From Patescibacteria group bacterium (GTDB taxonomy: Bacteria; Patescibacteriota; Patescibacteriia; 2-12-FULL-60-25): DNA of 64,000 bases. Both the position numbers and the translations under genes were made by a program. This document shows positions 34,801 to 44,615 of this stretch, piece after piece; the first letter of the stretch is position 1, and every line of letters starts with the position of its first letter. The stretch is from positions 29,968-93,967 of the forward strand of contig JAGOUY010000007.1 in the NCBI GenBank assembly GCA_018061025.1, written 5' to 3'. The notes below the pieces were generated by a model. It made no database searches. It was not told the DNA's origin and saw only the letters and a program-made list of their open reading frames with translations.

Positions 34801-37800
34801 CTATGATGTTTCTTTGACGACCCGTGTCGCTTCACAGGATGGGGTCGCAATGCGAGCTTTGGTGCGTTGTGGGGCGGGCATGGGGTATTGTTTCCAATTT
34901 TCCACGGCTTCTTCTACGATCCCTTGTCGTGTAGGATCTGCGGGTGTTACCCCTTCTCCGTTTACGGCTCGTGATTTAGGTGAGCAGGTTTCTTATCGTG
35001 GAAATGCGCTATCAGCACAGGATCAATGTATTCAGATTAATCCTGCGACGCTGAGTTGGAGCTGGTATACAGGCCGTACGTTGATTGCCCCAGATTCAAG
35101 AGCGAGCCTTTCGAATTATGGCGGAACCGATTGCGTGTCTGTGCCTGGTCGTGCGGCAGTAGCAGGAACAGGTGGTGCTCTTACGCATTGTCCTTGGCGC
35201 CAAACCGCGACAGCTCAGAATGAAACAGGTCCTACCTTGCCAGTTTTGGTAAATGCGCAGGCGGTGGCTGCGAGTGATGTTCCGGTGGTTGGCACGGCTC
35301 CTCTTTACATTCAGTTTATTCCGCCTCAGGTTATTGCGTACGGACCAAATTGTAATGAAGCGTGTACGGAATCGAAGATCTGGGCAGAGTTTAATGTCCC
35401 TATGGATGCGGTGTTTGCTACAACGCGTCAGGTATTGTTGTATAAATGTACAAATGAGAATTGTCGTTCGTTCTCTCCGTCTACACCGCTTGTCTTACCT
35501 TCTCGTTCAGTAACTTTGGTTAATTCTCGAACGGTAACGGGTGTTCCTGGTCGTGCGCGTCGTTTGGAGATTGATCCTGTAAACGGCCTAGGAGTGTCTT
35601 ATTTAGAGGCGGGGGCGTTTTACAAGCTTATTTTGAAGGGAGATGCGGATCCAGCTGGTCGAGAAGGGTTGCGTTCTCTCACCGGTCTTCCGTTAACGGG
35701 GCTAAATGATCGACAGGGCTTTGCCTGGCGCTTTCGTGTTCGTCAAGATAATCGTGGTGTTTGTGATGTCACACGCGTGGATGTGATCCCGCTCGAAAAG
35801 GTTGAGACCGTTGTTGGCGCACGTGAATTGTTTACCGCTGAACCGGTTAGTCTTTCTCAAGCTTGTGGGGAGCAATATTTGATGAGTCGTGGAAGTTATG
35901 TTTGGAATTCGGAGTTTGTGGATGTCTCTAAGTTTATCAATGCGCGCGGTGACGGATTGATCGATACGAATTCTACGCTTCCAGCGAATTGTAGTGGTCG
36001 TTGTCTCAACATGGGTTCGGAAGGGGTGTATGGTCAGATTGCGAGCTGTGGGAATACCACGGTTGAGACAACCGATGGAACGAGTTGTCGTCGACGCGCT
36101 GCTTCGCCCACCTGTACTCCGCCAGAACCGGGTTGTGTCTGTACTCCGGCTGATACGGATTGTGTCTTGCGTGCTGATGCGTCTCAGTCCTGTAAAATAT
36201 TGCCACCTGGCTCCCAAGCAGGGGAAGAATGTGATTTGGGGAGTGCGGATCGTGGTGGATTGAATGGCGTGGCTGGAAGCTTATGTACGTCAAGCTGTAT
36301 ATGGTCGGGGGTGACGGGTGGGACGTGTGGAGATGGGCGTCTTAATGCTGGTGAACAGTGTGATCCTGGCAAGACGTGTGTTGGTGGTGATCGAGTTGGC
36401 GCTGTGTGTTTACGTGATGATAACTGTACGGGTGGGGGTCGCTGTGCGCTTAATCTTACCGGAACGGGTTGTACGGATCGTTGTTTGGCTTTGGGTTCTG
36501 GCTCGGTCACGACGCCTGGAGAAGATAGTCAATGTGGAAATGGATCTGTCGGTGCGGGGGAAACGTGTGATGATGGGAATTTAACGCCGGGAGATGGGTG
36601 TAGCCTTGAGTGTTTGCATGAAGGTTCACGCGCCGTAGTGGCAATTTGTGGAAATGGTGGCTCGCCTGAGCCCGGTGAATCGTGTGAACGTAGGTCTGAT
36701 GGGAGTTGGCCGACGGGATGTAACCGTGAGACGTGTTTAAATGAGGGAACGGCTGCATGTCCTGCCCCAAGTGGTCCTACCGAGCCGCTTAATTGCTGTG
36801 GAAACGGAACGAGGGAAGCAGGAGAAGATTGTGATGATTCAAATATACGAGCGGGGGATGGATGTTCTGCTCGTTGTTTAGCGGAAGGGTCTTCGATTGG
36901 ATACTTCCCTAATCCTTCTATTTGTGGGGATGGAGTGCGTACAGTGGGTGAGCAGTGTGAAGCGCTCCGTGGTGACGGTTCTACAGATGCTCGTCAAATT
37001 TCACAGATCGTGGGTGAGCGTGAGCCAGATACGCAAGGTCGGATGATGAGCCGCATTCGGGCTACCTTTGCGACCAAAATAGGTGAAGCACAACATGGAT
37101 TGCAGTGCGGATTCCGGACGGAACGTGAATGTGTTGGTGATCCTGCCTTAGGGCGTACGATTGAGGGCAGTGGTCTTACGGTAAATGGGTGTTGTATGGC
37201 GCGTCCTCAGGTTACGCGGGCGCGATATCCATTGCCTGATGCAGAAAACGTCTGTCGTAATACGAGTATTTATTTGAGCTTTAATCAGCTCATGGAAGAA
37301 GGATCCTTGCGCGATAATCTCTTGATTGGAGAGGTAATTGCCTCCGGCGCTTGTCCGGCTGGGACTCAGGCGGCAACGCCGGTAAGTGTTTATCCTCGTG
37401 TGTGTTTGGGGAGGGTGACGGGGACGATGCATTTTGAACGTGATGGAGCGGGAACTCGTGCGTTGTTCACGCTTGATCGTGCCCTCGCAGCGACGACGAC
37501 CTACCGTTTGATCGTGAGAGGTGACTTGGATTTGACGGATGCGACCAAGACAGGAGCGAGAAACACACGCGGGGTTGTCATGGCAGGGGATACGAGTTGG
37601 ACGTTTACGACGGGTAATCGTATTTGTGCCGCTAATGATATCGTGATTCGTGATACGAATGCAGATCATCCCTTCTTGTTTCAGCGCCAGGGTGAAGCGC
37701 ATGACTTTTCGGCGATGGTCATGTCTTCCCAGGGGGGAGTTTTGAGACCGATCTCTTCTGTGGCTGAGTATGGCTGGAGATGGCATCCTTGGTTGTCTTC

Positions 37801-40800
37801 GGAGACGCGTGTATTAACGGTTGGTGCTACGGTTACCGATCGAGCGCAGCAATCAACGACCTCTACCATTCAGGCGCTTAATCGTACGGGTTCTTCCTTG
37901 ATTTTTGCTGGGATCCGTATTGATCGTGATTCCGTGAACGTGCCAACTGCTTCTGGTACGACTCTGGAAGCCGCGCATATCGCAACGGTGTCTCTCTGTC
38001 AGCGTTCTTGGCCATCGGCGGATGCGCGGTATGAAGGTGCGCTGATGTTTAGTGACTCGCGTCCGCGTACCGGTGAGCCAAGTGTTTTAACGGGAACTAT
38101 TTTTGAGAATGGACCATACTATAACTTTGGAACGAACTATTGTTTAGATGAGGGGGCGTCGGCAACATCAACGGATGACCTTCCTTCCCTAACGATTCGT
38201 CCTACACCCGCTTCATCTGCGGATGTCTCGCGCGGATTATTGCGCCAGTATCTTTTGACGCTTGACTCTGAAGGCGTTCCAGCGATCTTACGGAAAGATG
38301 CGATCGGTATTCGTGTGTTTGACAACCCGCTCCACTTGTCTGCTCGTGCTTGGTACGCGGCTCAAGGGTTTACCGGTTCACCAACATCCTTCGTGGTCGA
38401 TGGGTATGAGGCGATCAGGGACGGTGCGACTGTTTATGTAGCGGCGCCAAACTTACAGGATTCGACTCGCGGTTCTGTTACTTCAACGATCTATCTTATT
38501 TCGCATAATCCGGATGCGCAGGTACAGACGCAAGAGATCTTTGACCAATTGGTCAAGAATTGGGTGTTTAATGTGAATATTCAGGCAGATTCTTCGAATG
38601 TCTGTAAGACGGAAACAGGAGCTGTGTATCTTGATCGGCAACGCGTTGTGTCATGTAGCTCTGATTGGGAGTGCGCAGCGCACAGAGATACACTTCGTTG
38701 TGCTAGTTTTAAAGCGAAAATTCAACGTGATGGACAACGGTTGGCGGATTTTCAGACATACATGACAAAGCTGGAGGCGGCTCGTGTTCGTGATGGTCGC
38801 TATCCTACGATTACCGATGGATCTTATCTGCAAGGAATTACCAATAGTCGTTGGGGAAGTTGGCAAGCGGTCCTGGGTCAGGCTCTCGGTGGAACGTTGC
38901 CAATTGACCCGGTGAATCGCTTCTTAACCTGTGGTCGCTGTCGATATGCGGGTGTCACGACTCCGGGTGAGCCCTGTATGGATGCGAGTGATTGTCGTGT
39001 AGGTGGAACCTGTACGGGTATACCTCTCGCGGATGGAGCGGTGGCGGCGTATGATCCTTCTACGTGTTGGGAGGTGAGTAATCGTCGTTTCATGTGTCCT
39101 CGTCTTGCTTCTGGTCCCTCACGTTTTTATCAGTATCGTTCGATTGGAAATGGAACGGGGTATGAATTGGGAACGGAATTAGAGGCTGCTTCGTATGACC
39201 GTTATCAGCCACCTCTCGTAGGAGGAACTCGTCGTTGTAGCAATACGGGTCAATTGTGTCAGACGGATACCCAGTGTATTACGTACTATGCTGGCACAGC
39301 TCGTGAAAGTTCGCGCGGAACCTGTCAGGCGACGGGTGGCCAGTGGCGTTACGATAGTGTGTGTACGGGGCGTATGTTTGGAATAGATGCGGTATGTGGC
39401 AATGGGATTCGGAGCGCGGGTGAAGCGTGTGAAGCGGGCGATACGGCTACGGCGTCTTGTGTTGCGGCGGATGGTCGACCTGGCATGAAGCAACAGATTT
39501 GTGCACCGACGTGCCAGAGCTTTATTGATGGTCCCGCTACACGTTGTGTCCCGCTTGGGTTATGTGGAAATGGTCGTGTTGATCGATATTTATGTGAAGG
39601 TTCTGGCGTCAAATATGGCCAAGGTTGTTCTGCGGCAACCGTTGAGGCTTCGGCCGAATGTGCAGATGCGCGTGATCCAGCAGGGACGGTGATGCGTTGT
39701 GTCTCGATTAGTTCTATTCCTCGTGCGGGTTCAGAAGAAATATGTGATGAGGGTGCTTTAAATGGCACGTACGGTCACTGTAATCGTACCTGTACGGGTA
39801 TTGATGCAAGTTGTGGAGATGGAGAATTGAGTCCAGGGGAGACCTGTGATACGGGTGCACAAAATGGCCAATACTGTGATACGCGTCCGAGTGAGCCGGG
39901 TCGTGAAATGTGTACAGTTGCCCAAAGCTGTGGGTTTGATTGTCGGAGCCGTGCGCCTTTTTGTGGGGATGGAGCTGTACAAGAAGGGGATGGGGAGCAG
40001 TGTGAGCCGGGTCAGACGGAAGTGACGACTTCGAGTATTTGTTCTAGTGGACCATTCGTCGGCACGAAGGCATGTACTACCGATCTAGATTGTACGATTC
40101 CTGGTGTTGCAAGTGGTCGGTGTGGAAGTGAAGCGAGTGATTTTGGACTCCCAGCCGTTCCCGCCCTTGATGATTGTCGTAGTATTTCGGTGAGTCGTTG
40201 TATTGGAGCGGGTTCTATTTGTCAGACAGGTGATCATCGTCGTTGTTCCACGGATTCAGATTGTGCGGTTCCGGCTGCGGGTGGACGATGCGTCTCGCGT
40301 TTTGAAGTAAGTTGTACAGCAGATACACAATGTGGTCCTGCTGGTAGGTGTAATGCGTATGCCACCCAGCGTACACGTTCTTGCGGCCCTTCCGATTCGG
40401 ATGCTATCGCGCAGTGTCGCTGGCGTCCGTGGTCTTCTTGTCAGCCAGCTGGTACCTGTGGTGATGGTATCCGAGATACGGGTGAGGATTGTGATGATGG
40501 TAATAGCAGTGATAATGATGCCTGTACTTCCTTGTGTCGTGCTAATGTGTGTGGGGATGGATATTTGCGCACGGGTGCTGAGCAGTGTGACTACGGTGAT
40601 CCTGCCCGCGGCGGGCGTAATGGAGCCGCTTGTACTTCTGAATATGGATTAACCTGTGCTGTGTGTACGACATCCTGTCGCGTCGAAGCACAATCGGGCG
40701 GATTCTGTGGGAATGGTCGTCGTGATGGTCGTGAGCAGTGTGATTTTGTGGGTGCCTGCGTGGGTGGCACGAGTGTTGGTGCACGCTGTACGACGGATGT

Positions 40801-43036
40801 CACTTGTGAAGGAGGGGGGAGATGTACCTTTGATGGAGTTGCGCCTGGAAGTTCTTGTCGTGCGATTGGCTTTGATTATGCGAATAACGCTACTTGTGAC
40901 ACGTATCCGTACATGACGAATCCAGATGGTTCTATCGTGTGTGTGAATACGACAGGTGTAACAGCTGATTGTCAGACATGTAATTTAGCAGATGGTGCTG
41001 TAGGGGTTCGTGTAGCGGGTGGAGATTGTCGATCTTGTGCTGGAGGCGACTGTATTCCGAATGGGCGTCAATCAAGTCGGCGCGTTACCATTCAGAATCA
41101 GTCCGCCTGTGTTCCTGGAACAATGGCAGATGCTTTGAGCTGTTCCACGAGCTGTGGCTTTGCCGGCTGTGGCAGTTGTTTGGGTACGCCTTCGGCCGAA
41201 AATGCAACGACGTTGCGTGGGGAGGTATTTGATCGTGACGCCGGGTTGCCGATCCCGGGAGCACGCGTTGTCGTTACTTACCGCGGGAATCCGGTCGTAG
41301 ATACGGTGACGGATGGGCAAGGTCGCTTTAATGCCCCCAATCTCCATGGTCGCAGAGAATGTGGGCAATATCGCATCGTGATTTCATCTGAACGTGATAA
41401 TCCTCTTACGGTAGAAACGGTCGAAAATCTTGGCTATCGTCCCTTCGAGTTTGGAGGATTTAGTCCGTTGGATTTTGTCTCGCGCGTAACTGGCGGGGCG
41501 AGAATTGAGCTTACGGCTCGAACCGGGGATACAGATGTCTTAAGTTCAGGTGGATTATTGCCTGGCGAAACACGTATCTTGGTTACCTGGAATGGTAGAT
41601 TGCCTTTGCTGACAATCCCTGGCCTTCCTGGCCAACGCGTGCGTTCTATTTTTCCGCATTTAATCGTCCCTCCTTCCCGTTCTTTTGTGAAGACTCAAAC
41701 GCGTTGGGGGAATTCTTTAGTGTGTTCCGTTCCGCGTAACCGAGACTGCTCTTTGCTTGATGAAAACCGACCTCCGCGTATTAGATGCGAGACTAGGGAA
41801 GGCGGCGGTATGGTATGTGCTGTTCCTGGGACACCCGGAGGGCCACCTACTTCTAACTGTGCTCCGGATGGTGCCGTTGGTCTTGCGGCGATTGCTGCTG
41901 CTCTTCGTCCTGTTGGTATCCCGTACGATAATGATATCCTGGCTCTGTATCAAGTCCGTGCTTCTTGTCCTGAATCAGCATTTTTGAGGCCGGCACTTGA
42001 TGGGATTCTTCTAGGTTATGCTTCATCTACTGTATGTGAGGCGGATAGGCCACTGTGTTCTCGAGGAATTGTTACCAGTAACTGTTGCTCCCGTGATATA
42101 GGTTCTGGTTTGACATGGCAGGGTTACCCCACTATTTTGTCTCGTCCTGGGGCTGTGGCTAGCTGCAAAGGACACGCAATTACCACGGAGGCATATTGTG
42201 TCGCGTTGCGCGCTGGAACCGTTCCTGGAATTCTTGCGGGTGCACAAGGGCCTCGAGGTCCGCTCACTGCATTGGCTTGCACGAATAATAATTCGTGTGA
42301 TGAGTATGTGCGTGAAGCAACGCCCTCTGCCCCGATGATGGTTAAATATATTCGTTCTTCTCGAGTTGGGGATGTGTATCAGTTTTATCTTGAAAATACT
42401 CCCTATGCAGAACCAGAGATGACGGCGGGTGAAGGCGGTGGGATTGGTGAGCGCATCCGTTATCGTTGTTATGCCCCTCGTGGCGTGTCCTTTTCTGCGG
42501 GTGGTTGTTCGAGTGGTTCAGAGCGTGTCGTTGAGTGTGGATTATCGGGATGTGTTGAGCCCTCTGTTCCTGCAGGGAGTGTCGCAATTAGTTGTACGGA
42601 TGGAGGTGATACCTGTTCTAACTTGAGCACCTCTGCCTTTGAAGTGCAGATAATCCGTATTTCAACAGCCGGTGTCAGCCTTAGATCCACCCTTTCTACC
42701 CCAGCTCGTTTCATGAGTGCTGAAATTGGCTTGCGTGTGCAGGTGTTTAGTGGAGCTGATGCAGCTATTACGATTACTCCGCCAGCAGAATCCGGTATTA
42801 CTTGTTCAAGTGGTAACCCATATTTGTGGTTAGCCTTTGAACAAGACGCATCAACTGGACGAATTACTGTGCCTAATGCTGGTTCTGGTCGTTTTGTATG
42901 TGATCCGCCGGTCGGGATGAGTGGATTGAGACACGCGGTAGGCATCACTACGTACTCTCTCTTAGAATCAGCTGGCCCTGCCGGAGTGGTACCAGAATCA
43001 GTTTCCCTGTTTCCTGCGCCGCCTTTAGACGACTAA
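31889..43036 (+). CDS. Giant 3715-aa Cys-rich surface protein
   Basis: The N-terminus repeats the layout of the gene before it: signal peptide, then two VirB2-like helices with LWMTSGGDAGNAEKARTLL. After a Gly-rich linker come an Ig-like module (to about 32720), four IPT/TIG-like domains (about 33160, 33480, 33740 and 34060), Big_5-like modules with FN.LM or FN.PM motifs (about 34530, 35340, 37240), and many Cys-rich repeats of the CGNG...GE.CDDGN...GDGC..C type (DUF4215/Myxococcus-type; about 36220-36960 and 39390-40850). A pseudopilin-like stretch lies at about 38710-39190 and a carboxypeptidase-regulatory-like domain at about 41210-41400. I infer a long disulfide-braced fibre on the cell surface, possibly for host attachment. 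It is unbroken over 11 kb. Confidence 0.8.
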   Translation: MKRAFRLASYAAFALFLIGGAWFFTSPAVHAQVNEGLSAVAPTIRLSSGDPRVIAARIINVALGLLGIIFLALVVYAGFLWMTSGGDAGNAEKARTLLRNAVIGLIIVLSSWAITRYVLTRLLEATNPAGGGGTRQEGGPGGGGGFGAGGGAFSGFQVSSISPRGDVAWRNVRVRFIFSDQVDPASASSYVKVYRVSDNTPVDGTITVLGQVVEFVPATVCPAAPSERCFAENTEFRASVTRDLRSLARGGVAAQRLVCGGLAPACEALFKTGYQVDTSAPSVTITAPYYGQSVPQNDSVLIATRAVDNFSVSYVSSSVGGADVGVASPTSTVPIFAASIPWSTRGVATGTYALRSSAHDGDSNRAVSGEVMVSVRPEHCFNGRQDADETGLDCGGVACGRCAGAVCRDSLECNGLCERGVCVERPVILDVSPNNGKAGTIVTISGANFGHRPGQVRFWDGSGFGAIASPPVVCASGTTWSATQIIMEVPPSARTGAIQVTNASSSLSDATNDTNGPTLNGFTVNGVSRPGLCGVTPVSGERGDVLTLSGVVLGSTPGRVLFGERDVTPASFVSPWSNARVAMNVPVITAGRYPVRVRVGTEESNSVSFLVTERVRGNPIIDSLDPVRGPIGEYITLTGRNFGTTIGQVVFVNTRTGEQGAADTTFPEACARDFWHETTVTVKVPPTIALRSAVTPDVYRVYVRRQVDGVESNRSEFTVNSAIARPGICSIAPVGGPVGTVVTLTGERFGSRADNLSFQGSFPEARVAASAISRWTDSAITATVPNGAFTGPVRVTLGSASSSNGVNFAVRNCTEDALMCGAETCCRDSGQCSVRGVCAAVAASSMYGWEVSTGQLPLYPEVVEECSGRAGLPPSPSPWNGRVGGANVCVNAEVVIRFNALMNRATLTSSNIIVSRCTASGVNPCATKVPVSGRFEINDSDGALAARRTMVTFSPAPSSPGGAEVWSATSTYDVSLTTRVASQDGVAMRALVRCGAGMGYCFQFSTASSTIPCRVGSAGVTPSPFTARDLGEQVSYRGNALSAQDQCIQINPATLSWSWYTGRTLIAPDSRASLSNYGGTDCVSVPGRAAVAGTGGALTHCPWRQTATAQNETGPTLPVLVNAQAVAASDVPVVGTAPLYIQFIPPQVIAYGPNCNEACTESKIWAEFNVPMDAVFATTRQVLLYKCTNENCRSFSPSTPLVLPSRSVTLVNSRTVTGVPGRARRLEIDPVNGLGVSYLEAGAFYKLILKGDADPAGREGLRSLTGLPLTGLNDRQGFAWRFRVRQDNRGVCDVTRVDVIPLEKVETVVGARELFTAEPVSLSQACGEQYLMSRGSYVWNSEFVDVSKFINARGDGLIDTNSTLPANCSGRCLNMGSEGVYGQIASCGNTTVETTDGTSCRRRAASPTCTPPEPGCVCTPADTDCVLRADASQSCKILPPGSQAGEECDLGSADRGGLNGVAGSLCTSSCIWSGVTGGTCGDGRLNAGEQCDPGKTCVGGDRVGAVCLRDDNCTGGGRCALNLTGTGCTDRCLALGSGSVTTPGEDSQCGNGSVGAGETCDDGNLTPGDGCSLECLHEGSRAVVAICGNGGSPEPGESCERRSDGSWPTGCNRETCLNEGTAACPAPSGPTEPLNCCGNGTREAGEDCDDSNIRAGDGCSARCLAEGSSIGYFPNPSICGDGVRTVGEQCEALRGDGSTDARQISQIVGEREPDTQGRMMSRIRATFATKIGEAQHGLQCGFRTERECVGDPALGRTIEGSGLTVNGCCMARPQVTRARYPLPDAENVCRNTSIYLSFNQLMEEGSLRDNLLIGEVIASGACPAGTQAATPVSVYPRVCLGRVTGTMHFERDGAGTRALFTLDRALAATTTYRLIVRGDLDLTDATKTGARNTRGVVMAGDTSWTFTTGNRICAANDIVIRDTNADHPFLFQRQGEAHDFSAMVMSSQGGVLRPISSVAEYGWRWHPWLSSETRVLTVGATVTDRAQQSTTSTIQALNRTGSSLIFAGIRIDRDSVNVPTASGTTLEAAHIATVSLCQRSWPSADARYEGALMFSDSRPRTGEPSVLTGTIFENGPYYNFGTNYCLDEGASATSTDDLPSLTIRPTPASSADVSRGLLRQYLLTLDSEGVPAILRKDAIGIRVFDNPLHLSARAWYAAQGFTGSPTSFVVDGYEAIRDGATVYVAAPNLQDSTRGSVTSTIYLISHNPDAQVQTQEIFDQLVKNWVFNVNIQADSSNVCKTETGAVYLDRQRVVSCSSDWECAAHRDTLRCASFKAKIQRDGQRLADFQTYMTKLEAARVRDGRYPTITDGSYLQGITNSRWGSWQAVLGQALGGTLPIDPVNRFLTCGRCRYAGVTTPGEPCMDASDCRVGGTCTGIPLADGAVAAYDPSTCWEVSNRRFMCPRLASGPSRFYQYRSIGNGTGYELGTELEAASYDRYQPPLVGGTRRCSNTGQLCQTDTQCITYYAGTARESSRGTCQATGGQWRYDSVCTGRMFGIDAVCGNGIRSAGEACEAGDTATASCVAADGRPGMKQQICAPTCQSFIDGPATRCVPLGLCGNGRVDRYLCEGSGVKYGQGCSAATVEASAECADARDPAGTVMRCVSISSIPRAGSEEICDEGALNGTYGHCNRTCTGIDASCGDGELSPGETCDTGAQNGQYCDTRPSEPGREMCTVAQSCGFDCRSRAPFCGDGAVQEGDGEQCEPGQTEVTTSSICSSGPFVGTKACTTDLDCTIPGVASGRCGSEASDFGLPAVPALDDCRSISVSRCIGAGSICQTGDHRRCSTDSDCAVPAAGGRCVSRFEVSCTADTQCGPAGRCNAYATQRTRSCGPSDSDAIAQCRWRPWSSCQPAGTCGDGIRDTGEDCDDGNSSDNDACTSLCRANVCGDGYLRTGAEQCDYGDPARGGRNGAACTSEYGLTCAVCTTSCRVEAQSGGFCGNGRRDGREQCDFVGACVGGTSVGARCTTDVTCEGGGRCTFDGVAPGSSCRAIGFDYANNATCDTYPYMTNPDGSIVCVNTTGVTADCQTCNLADGAVGVRVAGGDCRSCAGGDCIPNGRQSSRRVTIQNQSACVPGTMADALSCSTSCGFAGCGSCLGTPSAENATTLRGEVFDRDAGLPIPGARVVVTYRGNPVVDTVTDGQGRFNAPNLHGRRECGQYRIVISSERDNPLTVETVENLGYRPFEFGGFSPLDFVSRVTGGARIELTARTGDTDVLSSGGLLPGETRILVTWNGRLPLLTIPGLPGQRVRSIFPHLIVPPSRSFVKTQTRWGNSLVCSVPRNRDCSLLDENRPPRIRCETREGGGMVCAVPGTPGGPPTSNCAPDGAVGLAAIAAALRPVGIPYDNDILALYQVRASCPESAFLRPALDGILLGYASSTVCEADRPLCSRGIVTSNCCSRDIGSGLTWQGYPTILSRPGAVASCKGHAITTEAYCVALRAGTVPGILAGAQGPRGPLTALACTNNNSCDEYVREATPSAPMMVKYIRSSRVGDVYQFYLENTPYAEPEMTAGEGGGIGERIRYRCYAPRGVSFSAGGCSSGSERVVECGLSGCVEPSVPAGSVAISCTDGGDTCSNLSTSAFEVQIIRISTAGVSLRSTLSTPARFMSAEIGLRVQVFSGADAAITITPPAESGITCSSGNPYLWLAFEQDASTGRITVPNAGSGRFVCDPPVGMSGLRHAVGITTYSLLESAGPAGVVPESVSLFPAPPLDD

Positions 43037-43048
43037 TCTGTTCCTTCT

Positions 43049-43618
43049 ATGACAATACCTCGTTGGGGTTGGATTGCGCTTGCGGCCGTAGTGGCCGTCG
43101 GTCTTATCGGTGGGACGATTTGGTGGTTGAGAGCGCGTTCTTCGGCCAGCCTGCCTTCGCTTCAACCATCTGCTCCGGTAGCGGCACCAACTCCTGCGGG
43201 GATCGGACAAGGATCGACAACGACTTCTGTGCCACGAACACCTCTTCCTGGAAACGAGCCCATCTTCTTCTTACCTGAATTACCGACCGTTCCCACGATA
43301 GATTCGAGTGTAGTTCCGCCTCCCTCTCAGAATACGGTTGTAACTCCTTCTCCTGCTGATCCGATTCCGGTCGTGCCACCCGCTGATACAGATGGGGATG
43401 GACTTACAGATGAACAAGAAACGAATGCTTTGACGGATCCTAGGGCAGCGGATACAGACGCGGATACACTCTCTGATGGGGACGAGATCAAGAAGTATCG
43501 AACCGATCCGCTCAAGAAAGATTCGGATGGGGATGGGTACACAGATGCGCAAGAAATAGAAAACGGGTATAATCCTGTTGGGACAGGAAAATGTTTAACC
43601 ACTGGCTGTATTTTCTAG
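43049..43618 (+). CDS. Single-pass membrane protein with thrombospondin type 3 repeats
   Basis: 189 aa. One transmembrane helix near the N-terminus (residues 6-26), a Pro/Ser/Thr stalk, then Asp-rich calcium-binding repeats (DTDGDGLTDEQE, DTDADTLSDGDE, DSDGDGYTDAQE). It ends in NGYNPVGTGKCLTTGC. The last 75 residues closely parallel those of the next gene, so the two are paralogs. The short cytoplasmic end implies the repeats are outside. It starts 12 bp after the giant gene and likely belongs to the same transcript. Confidence 0.75.
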   Translation: MTIPRWGWIALAAVVAVGLIGGTIWWLRARSSASLPSLQPSAPVAAPTPAGIGQGSTTTSVPRTPLPGNEPIFFLPELPTVPTIDSSVVPPPSQNTVVTPSPADPIPVVPPADTDGDGLTDEQETNALTDPRAADTDADTLSDGDEIKKYRTDPLKKDSDGDGYTDAQEIENGYNPVGTGKCLTTGCIF

Positions 43619-43645
43619 TCTTAATGACCCTTTGACTCTTTGCTT

Positions 43646-44536
43646 ATGCCTACTCCTCCTCCCAATGTCCCTTTTGAAGTCAGCGATGAAGAATTAGAAG
43701 CTGAGTTGGCGCGCTTTAGCGCAGATGCCCCCGGGGCGGCGCCTGCTGCGGCAGCGGCCGTTCCACCTATGGCTCCTTCTCGTCCGGCAGCTCCTCCTCC
43801 GTCTGCGGTGGAGCGCCCCATTTCTGCCCCGTCTATGCCTGCTGCGCCTCGTGCGGCGGATGATATGTTTTCAGGATTGGATCAATCGCCAAAACAGTCT
43901 GTGCGTCCCATGGCACTAGGAGAATTGCCGCAACGGAGCTCTTCTTCTGCGCCTAAGTATATTCTTTTATTTGTCGGAGTCGTGGTTGTGCTGGGGGGGC
44001 TTGGTTTCTTGTTTTGGGAATTTGCCATCCGGCGTCCGGCGGCTGAGCGTGCGGCCAACGCTCCACAGCCTACGGCTCCTGTTGTGCAGCCAACGACCCC
44101 TTCTCCGACGGTTGCAGCTCCGGTGCTGCCAGATCCTTCTCCGACGGTTGTGTCTGATCCTACCTTGCCCCCACAAGGATCAAATGACGTTCCTGCCCCC
44201 CTTCCGACCCCTGTTGTCACTCCTCCTGCGGGCACGAATATACCTCCCCCTGAGCAGGTTATTCCTCTTCCTCAGCAACCCGTGAATACAACGGCAGCAG
44301 TTGATACAGATGAAGATGGGCTATCTGACTCGCGCGAGCTTGAGTTGGGAACGGATCCTCGTAATCGCGATACGGATGCAGATGAATTATCTGATGGGGA
44401 CGAAGTCTTAAAATACGGCACGAATCCTCTTGATCGTGATACGGATAAGGATAGCTTTTTGGATGGGAAAGAAGTGCAAAATGGCTATAACCCACGCGGA
44501 TCCGATAAGTGTGCGAAGCCTGATTGCTCTGTGTAG
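43646..44536 (+). CDS. Single-pass membrane protein with thrombospondin type 3 repeats (paralog)
   Basis: 296 aa. A cytoplasmic Ala/Pro-rich region of about 105 residues starts MPTPPPNVPFEVSDEELEAE. One membrane helix follows (YILLFVGVVVVLGGLGFLFW), then a Pro/Thr-rich stalk and Asp-rich repeats (DTDEDGLSDSRE, DTDADELSDGDE, DTDKDSFLDGKE). It ends NGYNPRGSDKCAKPDC like its upstream neighbour. The ATG at 43646 is used; an in-frame TTG lies at 43640. I infer a calcium-stiffened surface stalk with a cytoplasmic tail that may contact other proteins. Confidence 0.75.
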   Translation: MPTPPPNVPFEVSDEELEAELARFSADAPGAAPAAAAAVPPMAPSRPAAPPPSAVERPISAPSMPAAPRAADDMFSGLDQSPKQSVRPMALGELPQRSSSSAPKYILLFVGVVVVLGGLGFLFWEFAIRRPAAERAANAPQPTAPVVQPTTPSPTVAAPVLPDPSPTVVSDPTLPPQGSNDVPAPLPTPVVTPPAGTNIPPPEQVIPLPQQPVNTTAAVDTDEDGLSDSRELELGTDPRNRDTDADELSDGDEVLKYGTNPLDRDTDKDSFLDGKEVQNGYNPRGSDKCAKPDCSV

Positions 44537-44603
44537 GAGTGAGCTCAAACAGTAAACACCAAAGCTCAAAATTAGAGCGAGAGATATTTTACGGGTTAGG
44601 AGA

Positions 44604-44609
44604 TATTAT
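44604..44609 (+). promoter_or_regulatory. -10 box (TATTAT) of the fibronectin/TSP3 protein gene
   Basis: TATTAT lies 6 nt before the ATG at 44616 in a 79-bp gap, suggesting an internal promoter in the surface-protein block. Confidence 0.5.
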
Positions 44610-44615
44610 TTTACT

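Noticed and set aside
36220..40850. Tandem DNA repeats or CRISPR-like array
   Set aside because: The repetition is at the protein level (Cys-rich modules); nucleotide copies are too diverged and irregular for a CRISPR.
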